The notes under the pieces were generated by a model that was not told the DNA's origin, searched no databases, and saw only the letters and a program-made list of their open reading frames with translations. The position numbers and the translations under genes are program-made. Shown piece by piece: positions 46,801 through 64,000 of a stretch of 64,000 nt of DNA. Source of the stretch: Ancylostoma caninum (taxonomy: Eukaryota > Nematoda > Chromadorea > Rhabditida > Ancylostomatidae); assembly GCA_037903475.1 (NCBI GenBank), contig JBAJFG010000467.1, forward strand, positions 620,001 to 684,000. Reading direction: 5' to 3'. Each line of letters begins with the position of its first letter. The stretch's first letter is position 1.

Positions 46801-49800
46801 GCTCGAAGGGTGAAAGACGTCGCTCTAACGTTGGTCTTTGGGTGAGTTAGAGAGATTTTACACGGCTCACTTCTAGTATGAGATGCCGCAGTTCTGGAGA
46901 AATTCATTGATCTAGTTAAACTCAGTGAATGTAAGATTTCCTAGACCATACAAACATCAAATACTTTGCGCCGATTCTAGGGTTGGAAGCCTAAAATATC
47001 TGTACCTAAAAGGGGCTCTTGGTTTCTTGGTATTCTAGAGTACAGAAAGCCTCCTCCCCTAAGCAAAAGCTCACGGGTGAATTTATTCTGCACCTGTTCA
47101 ATGACATAGGTATCCCTGTTTCTGGTGGGACAGAACACCGTTGCACTAGATTCCGTGATAGGACGCACATAGGTTTTGTAAGCTTCAGGAAGATTCGTTT
47201 CCCAGTGATAAAGCTTTGAAAAGTTGAAAAGTCCTTAACAACGATAGCCTACCACGATTTTTGATGTGCTCAGAAAAGTCAAGCTTATAATTGTAGGTGA
47301 AACCCAGATCTCTGACAGAGTGATCAACTGAGATCTCAGTATCTCCTATCCCATACATTAGCTTTGGTAGCTCCAACGATGACCCGGCACTCAGGCGCAT
47401 ACAAGACGTTTTTTAAGGGACAAGGGCAACCGCCAGGTTTTTGACCAGACAATCATTCCACTGATGGCTTGCTGGAGACAGACTGCATCCTCCGGTCCTG
47501 ACAGGACCTTATAAGTTCTCTCATTATCAGCATAGATTTTGCTCTCGACTCCGATGTCCAGAAACATGCCTGGTTCATCAGCCATGGTAGATGTTACAAA
47601 GAACGGGAGATAAAACTTCTCCCTGAGCCACTCCACTTGAAACTTTTCTAACCTCAGAGTACGTCTCCTGCCCCTAAGTGCTGTTATAAGGAAAGAGTGT
47701 AAACGAAGTTACCCATTTATTTCATGCTACAACTCATTCTCTTTGAACACTGGCACACATCTAGTCTCCTTAGATCTTGAGAATGGTGATATCTACGAAG
47801 CTGCAACCATCATAGAATTTTATGCCCAAGGAAAATCGTATTTTATGCTTTAATTCGCTCTACTGCCCCTGACCGAAATGATTTCCTCAACGATTTCTTT
47901 TCAGATCCACATAGATATCGACGCCGCTCGCAATCGCTTCAAAGACCGCACTCTTAACACCCGTGACGTCGGTGCGTGCTCTCTGCCATCACTAAATTAT
48001 GCTTGATTTACTCAGATATCTACAGATTTTTCGGACTCGATTGCCAAACGACATGGGAAGTCATATGGAAGCTCTCAGTATGTGTTGGAAATTGTTGGCA
48101 AGGGTACGTCTTTTTCGCATTCTAATACTGTACAATTTTTTTTCTCCATTTTGAACTTGTACTCTTACTGGCTTTGAAGCGTCTTTGCTTCGTTTTATTA
48201 AGTTGTCGGGAAAGTTTCTTGCCACGTCTAAGGCATTTTTCATGTTTATTTTCATTCTCCATTGCACTCAGATCAAAGTGCCCTACGAGTGCGCTCCTAA
48301 AGCGGGTCGAATCCATGTCACAGTGAACGGCAGTGGCGGTGGCCCATCTACGGCCTCGAGAAGGACGCAGCACGACCGTGCCGCGCGCGCCACGATCGGT
48401 GTCGTTTGCCGCCGGAATGCTATTTCTAGGCTCTTTTCTTCCCGATTTGGTCGAAAATCTTTAAAATTGGGTAGAAAAGCTAGTAGAAATAGCATAACAG
48501 CAGCAGAAACATCGGTTACGGTGCGCGCGGCGCGGTTGCGCGACGTCCTCGAGGCCGCGAATGGGCCAACGCCATTGACGTCCACTGTAGGTGGAATACC
48601 GACACGGAGGCTCCGCCCACCTCCACTTTCAGGCCGGACCCAGGCTTGACTTTTTTGGCCTTCATCATTGCTCCAAATATGCCATACAAGTGCCCTGCTC
48701 TCCTCGAAATTTCCAAAAAAAAGTTCCACAGAAATGTGGGGTGAACTGATATAAAATTTCCATGAGACTGTAACGTATCATGGTAAGAGCATCAAGCATT
48801 CTTGCAAAGCAACGCATGATGTAGGCTTTCTTTCAACCCGACAAAAGCATAAGGCTACATCACAATTGTCACTGTTCTGATCTGACGATGAACTCTAGCT
48901 CTACACTGGTACCGCTGGCGCCTGATGTCTTGCGCAATGTTGGGGCTGCTTTTGTCTCACGTTACCCACACGTTATTCTCCTCCTCCTTCCTCCATTGCT
49001 AACTGGCTCTAACGGGATCCTCTGTGAATAACCGGATCCTCCTCAGATTCCAAACGCATTAGCTGCCGTAGTTCCCTTCTCGTCTGAATTTTTGCAGAAT
49101 AGGTCTGCTCCAAAATAAAGGAAAAGAGGCGCACTTTTCACATTTTACACCTTCTCGTCCACTCAAACATTCAGTGAGGAGCCTACTCATTGGTTTTATA
49201 ACTCTGATAATCTCTCATAACTCGATGAAGGATGAATACTCCTCGATCTATCTATATTCTAGACGTTTCAAGTAAGCAATATCAGTAGACTTGAAGTTAC
49301 TTAATAACTTGAAAGAGTCACCACTCCTGCTCATAAAGAAGATACCAAGAGAATCCAATGTTGAAGAGGTCTTTTGGTAACAATCCTATGCTTGGGCAAA
49401 ATCTTCCGTTTTCCATTTTACGCTCTCCGTTTTCCGTCCATTTTTGGCCTTCCGTTTTCCGTTTTACGGAATTTTAAATTTTACTTCCGCACATCCCTGA
49501 TTGTGACTCTGTGAAACAGAAGTAGTCGGACTTGCTTAAAGTCAATGACGCTTTTTTGCAGCCATAACTGTAATGGAATGCTAAGATAATTTTGCCTTAG
49601 GGGAGCTGTTGGTCAACCTTCATATACGTTCTGCATAAAAAGTTAAGGGACAATCCTTGAAAAATTAGCGACACACAAAGTGAATGGTGGGAAATTTCAA
49701 GTCTCATTATCCTAATATTGAGCTTTTTACAGAATACGGTGAGCCAGAAACCGCTGAACAAAGATTCAACAGAATATCTTGCGAAATCGACGAATTGGCT

Positions 49801-52800
49801 CAACAACTGAAGGTATTTTATTTGTCTTGTTATTGCTTGCTTGGGGATTTTTTAAAGGAGATATTTAAGGATGAATCTGTGAAGCCTACCCTCATTGTAA
49901 ACGAGTCATCACTTGCAGATCTTGCGGATGAACTGAAGGTACTTGAACCATTCATTCCTATTGCATATTAGTTCTGTTGATGTTTCATTGCCTTCGTTAC
50001 TGTGGTGTACCCACTCAGCTACGCATTTTTAAGGCTGTGAAGGTATCAAAATCATCTGGGAGCGGTTTGCCTCCAAGCGGCAAAGAGACGTTCACACCAA
50101 ATGTTGACAAATCTGCAAATGCCAAGGTATCGGATATTTTGTGCACTCATCCTTTTGGGCTCTACTTTTGTATTTTTAAGTTATTTTTCACGTTCTTCAT
50201 GTACTTCCAGCTTCTGTCGCTGGAGCAACGTGTGCGTCGAATTGAGTCCTTAGTAGGATCTTTTGATCCAAGTCGACAGTCTATTGCTGACTCCGTTGAA
50301 GATATTAGGTAATTGTTCCTTTTTCTTCATTTTTGAAGCGAAGAAGGAGTTTTTCAATTTCCTTTTATGTTCAGTATGTGGCAAGCTGCTTATCTCGACT
50401 CGTGATTTAACATTTTCTCAAAAGATTTCCTGAGATTCTCGCTCTTTCTGGAGTGTAACAAATTTTTTTCCATGGTGGTATCGTTTTCGTTTCTAATGTC
50501 TTTTGCTAGTTTAGGTTTCGCCTCGAAGCATTCAATCCATCTTATATTGAAGGAATGGAGACAAAACTAAACGCCCTTATCTCTAAACTTGACCAGGTGC
50601 ATTAGAAGTTCCTGAAAATTCTGCCAGTTGTAATGAGAGCATTTTCTAGAATATAACAGTATAACAGTGTCAGATGAGATAGAGCTATTGGTCTTACTAT
50701 CAGGTTGAGGATAAGAAGCAGAAATCAGTGGACGGGGAAATGGAGGCAAAGGTGAACGATCTGCTTGAACTAATGAGTAAATGGGATGCTGCTTGTGTTG
50801 CAATGCCTAGTAACCTCAAAAAACTTCAAGGTTTACATCGGCTACATGAGCAAGGTTAATGTCCATTATTTAAGCTCTAGATCCTTCATGATGTATCTCA
50901 TTTCTTGTTCAGCGCAACATTTCTCTGAACGTCTTTCCCAGTTAATCGGAGTTCGTGATCAGATTGAGAAGGCCATTTCTGCTGATCGAATGGCTATGTG
51001 TGAATTGCAGGTTCGTATGTTCCTCCTTATTTCCATTCTAGATTTTTTTTTAAATTTGGAGTTTCAGCAGTTCAATTTTTTGATTGTTCTTTTTCACCAA
51101 ATATTTTTCTGACCACGTTCTTTTTCTCCATCGGTAACGATTACCTTTCCTATTTTCTTGAGGAGGAATTATTCCATCATCACTGAGGAAACTTCCTAAC
51201 AACGATCTTGATAGTTCATTGTACTAACATTACGCTCAATTCGTCTTTTGCGTCACTCACTGTAACATGATCAGTAGTAGGTTAGGAAACCCCATTTCAA
51301 GAAAGTGAGTTCAAGAGAGAGGAAAAGATTAAGTGGATAAAGTGGTCGACGTTAATCAATCCCGTCACGAGGGATGCGCCACGCATTCGACTTCATCTGA
51401 GCATCGTAGAGGCGTTGAATGCGTATGTGCCCTGTACAGTGACTTGCGGGGGGCACCCGATGTACCAAGTCAGTGCTTCATCCTCCCAGACTCCTCTGGT
51501 ACCAATTTACCGACCCTGGGGGGATGGGAGACTTGGTTGGCCTCGGGCGGGAACAAACCATCGACCATTTGCGTGCGCAGCGAGCCTCTTACCATTACGC
51601 CACATGCTCCCTAAGAGAGAAGTATATAGTCAAATATGAAAAACTGGGAGCTTGTTAAAAACTGTTTCCTGAAAGACTGACATAATTAGTGAAACGCTTT
51701 TCAAAATGAGAAGCAACATGAAGCACAGTGAGCTTTGGTGGCGCGGTCGTGCTGCTGTGCACATCCAAGTCCGTAAATGATTTTTTATTTGATTGCAAGA
51801 ACGAGAGTGAGTACTCCGAAGAAGTCTTACAAATTTTCAGGGAACGCACGCTTTAGAAAAACTTGTTGTTAGGTGCCGTCATAGTACCATATTCATTATG
51901 TTCTTCTCTTCCCTATCCAGTAATTTTCTGAAATTCTGTGACGTTCGAAGCACATCTTCCGCAAAAATTCAATGTTTTTTTTCGTAATTCAATGTTTTTT
52001 TCCTCCGGAAACAAGTTGTATTTCATAGATCTCCTCTCTCTTTCATCATCTAACTTTCACATTTTAATTATTGCTGGTAAAGAAAAGTCTATGTGGGATT
52101 GTCAAGATCGATTTCTTGCTCGAAATGTTCAGTCGAAGGTACAGGATTAGTGCTTTTTTCCTGGTTTCGTTCAAGTTTTATATCTATTAATTGAAATACG
52201 CGTGTGTTCCATAACCTCAGACATTCGGGCGTTTGGAGCGCCGGTGAACCCGCCCACTTTTGGCCGATTCAGGCTTCCTGCAGGTAGTAGCGGGTGAAGG
52301 AGGAGTACTTGCTGAAGGTGCGGATGGAGCAAGAAAACCTGCTGTGAGAGCGCATGAAGCAGGAGATATGAAGGGTAACCTGCACCCTCTTTTTTTCTCC
52401 ATTGCCACGCGGTACCCGAAGTGTATATAAGCCGGCAGACGGCTGTAAAAATTTAGTTTAGTCTCCGCTGTGGCGGAGACTAGGCGAGCCCTTCGGGTCT
52501 TGTCAACCCAACTGAGGCCCGGTTGAAACTGTGTCCCAGTGTACCATTTGGCCAGACAAGATGCGTGGGATGCGGTCGCATGCCGACGCGGCGCGGATGG
52601 GAAAATCCGCCTCGGCGCAGATGTCCGGCTCGTCGAGCGCTGGCACAAGGAGCTCATACATGCCCAGTGTACTCATTTTTGAACTGTTTTTTTAGTCACC
52701 AGTTGCAATAGAACATTACCTGCTTTAATCCTGCTATCCCCATGGCAGGATCACAGCAGGTCAAATGCAGGATAAGGCGCGACTAACGGAGGAATCGGCG

Positions 52801-53095
52801 CGCCAACTCCGCCCACTTTTGCGTTTGTCCCTTAGGTGTCATGCCGCGAGAAATGGTGTGGATCGGCGCTCCAATGCCCGAGTGCCTGAGACGTTGCTGT
52901 GTTAGCTCAAGACATGTGCATTCCGTATTAGTTTTGGTAGAAGTAATAAATGCCTCAATGTTTTACTAAAATAAAAAGGAGCCCCGTTGTTACGATAAAT
53001 GCAATTACCTGCAGGTGAAAGCCAAAGAAGACATAACTGCGGTGCTTGGTCAAATAACTTCGCTAGAGGAGCAACTGAAGAAGCAGAAGGAGTAG
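43841..53095 (+). CDS. dnc-2: Dynactin subunit 2 (dynamitin)
   Basis: Dynamitin is a coiled-coil shoulder component of dynactin, needed for dynein-driven transport and spindle function (family knowledge). Exons: 43841-43963, 47905-47971, 48026-48103, 49733-49812, 49858-49938, 50019 (or 50034)-50126, 50211-50308, 50515-50596, 50704-50830, 50913-51010, 53015-53095 (TAG). Every phase agrees, giving about 335-340 aa. Recognisable: the acidic start KEDVYESEDLPE, AARNRFKDR, DFSDSIAKR...KSYGS, the helical EQRFNRISCEIDELAQQL, LEQRVRRIESLVGS and a C-terminal coiled coil EDITAVLGQITSLEEQLKK. Exon 5 follows a 45-bp in-frame intron with an AAAG acceptor, so that boundary is uncertain. Introns 1 (3.9 kb), 3 and 10 are stuffed with transposon remnants. 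Confidence 0.92.
44172..44293 (+). repeat. Left arm of a 1.3-kb inverted repeat
   Basis: Closely matches the reverse complement of 45406-45523 (GTTCCACCGTA.CCCTAGGCG core). Located in dnc-2 intron 1. Confidence 0.85.
44846..44995. mobile_element. Palindromic MITE family R, copy 1
   Basis: 150-bp palindrome with ends CAGTCCTTC and GAAAGACTA flanked by TA, and the body GCCGCATCACCTATGCATTA. The second copy is at 62438-62581. Confidence 0.88.
45406..45523 (-). repeat. Right arm of a 1.3-kb inverted repeat
   Basis: Inverted partner of 44172-44293. It abuts the palindromic element at 45521. Confidence 0.85.
45521..45822. mobile_element. GC-rich palindromic element
   Basis: Ends CCTCAGACAAAGG and its complement. 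The interior has repeated GCGAGCGGGCC blocks in both orientations (about ten), so the whole 300 bp can fold as one hairpin. Long Arg-rich open frames on both strands come from these repeats. Confidence 0.8.
46690..47640 (-). pseudogene. Non-LTR retrotransposon (LINE) reverse transcriptase remnant
   Basis: Minus-strand frames encode, in order, an RT palm remnant with a YADNERTYKVLSG segment (the usual second catalytic Asp replaced by Asn), WSKTWRLPLSLKK, a DLGFTYNYKLDFSEHI motif, VIEQVQNKFTRELL and a C-terminal NVRATSFTLRAGSTY stretch, as in CR1/Jockey-type LINEs. Frames are broken near 47400, 47180 and 46940. The N-terminal half of RT and the endonuclease are absent. It lies in dnc-2 intron 1, antisense. 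Confidence 0.8.
48283..48640. mobile_element. Palindromic element in dnc-2 intron 3
   Basis: Arms centred near 48455 share GGCCTCGAG, GCCGCGCGCGCC, and GCTATTTCTA...TAGAAATAGC. Opposed Arg-rich open frames on both strands reflect the palindrome. Confidence 0.75.
51340..51612 (-). mobile_element. tRNA-derived SINE-like element
   Basis: The minus strand starts with an A-box-like TGGCGTAATGGTAAGAGG and, about 35 bp later, a B-box-like GATGGTTTGTTCCCG, followed by a unique body of about 200 bp. A diverged second copy lies at 34318-34500. It sits in dnc-2 intron 10. The internal pol III promoter is inferred from the box spacing. Confidence 0.55.
52216..52890. mobile_element. TIR element, 675 bp
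   Basis: Ends CTCAGACATTCGGGCGTTTG and the complement of CTCAGGCACTCGGGCATTGG. The interior has a TATATAAG box, a GTCTCCGCTGTGGCGGAGAC hairpin and a CCCTTCGGG stem. No transposase was recognised. A second partial copy is at 10390-10486. Confidence 0.75.
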
Positions 53096-53262
53096 ACATG
53101 CTCTGGTTTTTTGTGGTCAGCATAAGTGAGCATGTGAATCTTCTCACGTAAGAGAAGTTGATTATACCATTTATACACTCACTCCTTTCTTTAATGTATA
53201 ATATGATGATCTATCGGTGAAATTGACATTATTCTTTGTCTCAGCAACTGATTTTATTTTGT

Positions 53263-53268
53263 AATAAA
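53263..53268 (+). terminator. dnc-2 polyadenylation signal AATAAA
   Basis: 168 bp past the dnc-2 stop codon; the only good candidate nearby. Confidence 0.55.
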
Positions 53269-53459
53269 TTATTTTCCTGGATTTAATAGCCATCTAAAGA
53301 TGCAGGTCATCTACGACTACTCTGCAGCCGTTTACTGCGTCCATGTGGCTATAGTGCGTTCCGCCGGGGACAATAATCCAAGAGGAAATAGAAACAAAAG
53401 AAATTGTGTGACTGCCACGATGTAGTTACCGTAGTCCAAAAACATTAGTACAATGGTGG

Positions 53460-53693
53460 TATAGTCTGTCCGAAACGACGAGTCCGCCCACGCACGCGGG
53501 GATCGAGAGGCGATGCGGCTGGGACGGATGCTGTGCCACGTCGTCCACGTCTCAGCCAAATCATTGGTCAGTACCGTGAAGATAACGATGAAGCGTGATA
53601 CGCAGATCAGCGATGACGACGTGGAGCGCTGGCAAATGTGGCAGCTTCTCGATCCCCGCGTGCGTGGGCGGACTCGTCGTTTCGGACGGACTA
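53460..53693 (-). mobile_element. Palindromic MITE family A, copy 3
   Basis: 234 bp, same TIRs; the body is in reverse orientation relative to copies 1 and 2. It lies between the convergent ends of dnc-2 and grk-2. Confidence 0.9.
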
Positions 53694-54495
53694 CAACACG
53701 CGCCATGACCACGGGTCTCAATGACAATTCTGATAGGTCCTATCTTTAGCGCGTAGGGGGTCCGAGGCGCCGATTTATGCACCAATAGTTAGCTGTGTCG
53801 CGTGCGGGACGGAGTGTATGTGTCATGACTGGGTTGTGAATTGATCTATGGATGATACGTATGTCATATCTTTATGTTCTTTTCCTCAGTTTCTTTTTTT
53901 CTGTAAAAAGAACCACAGAGTATTCATAGTTCGTGTCATAGCTTTTTAATGCTTTGTACTCAGTTGAAGAACGGAACATTTTCAATATAAAAAAACTGTC
54001 GATATAAGGCTACCGCTAACTGCTACAAAAACAAATGTTGACATATACTTTATCAATAAATTCTACACAACTCGAGATCTCCGAATTTTCCACCACGCTC
54101 ACGAGTAGCGGTCAAGAACATTAGTGAAAGACATGTATTTGCAAAGGAAAAGATATGTTGAAGGATCAGTGAGTGATTTGCTGAAGCATCATTACGTTCA
54201 CTAAACGTTGTGAGATGTGAGTCTCGGGGAAGCTGCATGGTGTACCGACGAAATCAATGTGTATACCCAGAAAAAAGAGGTGAGTCGGTGTATTTTAACG
54301 GTTGTGAACTTCAGCGAACATCACCAGGGAAGGGGGGAGAGGGTCACGGCACGGCGAGCGGCCGATCGCTTTAGAAGGAAAGGAGGCAGGTCGCCAGAGG
54401 GTGAGAATTCCCGTTTTGCATTTAGCAGAATCAACGAACTAAAACATCTCAACGGCGCTGGCGCTATGTACAATTGGGAGAAGAGGGGGACGACG
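53694..54495. other. Convergent intergenic region dnc-2 / grk-2
   Basis: Expected to hold the grk-2 3' UTR. No further gene or clear minus-strand AATAAA was found. Confidence 0.4.
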
Positions 54496-63820
<9,325 letters not shown>

Positions 63821-64000
63821 CTGAATAGAATAGAATAGAGTCTTGGGGAAAATCGAGAAATCTTTGGCGGATACTGCGAATGCAAGCGGAACTGTCAGGA
63901 ATTTTCGTGCTGAGGAGATCCTTAGTTTTCATAGAAATCCCTAATAAGCGTCAAAAAGCTTCGTAGCATACCCAGACCCAAATTTTGCCGCGTTGAACGA

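Overview
The window looks like nuclear DNA from a clade V (strongylid, hookworm-like) nematode. This is inferred from small exons with TTTTCAG-type acceptors and some introns of only about 45 bp, acceptor-like sites directly before start codons as expected for spliced-leader trans-splicing, a nematode cuticle collagen, clear relatives of C. elegans dnc-2 and grk-2, degenerate TTAGGC/GCCTAA telomere-type repeats, and introns swollen by small palindromic transposons. Species cannot be fixed from the sequence alone.

Layout. About 1-5.2 kb: no gene recognised. 5.3-12.0 kb (+): an EF-hand rhomboid intramembrane protease in ten exons. 13.4-24.1 kb: a pile-up of three BEL/Pao LTR-retrotransposon remnants. 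The first carries pol, then a region encoding a phlebovirus-like two-part envelope glycoprotein, then a zinc-knuckle ORF. All three are broken. 24.1-30.2 kb: tandem and dispersed repeats, including a 59-bp minisatellite of about 16 copies. 30.25-31.64 kb (-): a complete five-exon cuticle collagen of 359 aa with promoter motifs and polyA signal. 31.8-40.8 kb: gene-poor, with nested miniature transposons near 35.5-37.0 kb and a 1.5-kb hAT-like element. 40.9-43.7 kb (-): a SAP30-like Sin3/HDAC corepressor subunit with an unexplained N-terminal extension. It is head-to-head with dnc-2 (dynamitin, +, 43.8-53.1 kb), with about 150 bp between the start codons. 54.5-63.8 kb (-): grk-2 (G-protein-coupled receptor kinase, GRK2/3 type), whose N-terminal RGS exons lie beyond the right edge. 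dnc-2 and grk-2 converge.

The host genes do not form a pathway: rhomboid (membrane proteolysis), collagen (cuticle), SAP30 (chromatin), dynamitin (dynein transport) and GRK-2 (GPCR signalling). The most remarkable content is mobile DNA: the envelope-bearing BEL/Pao element, and at least ten families of short terminal-inverted-repeat elements, several nested, some with target duplications readable by eye (TA, TTAA, 8 bp, 9 bp). Gene models rest on reading-frame and splice-phase agreement; no searches were run.
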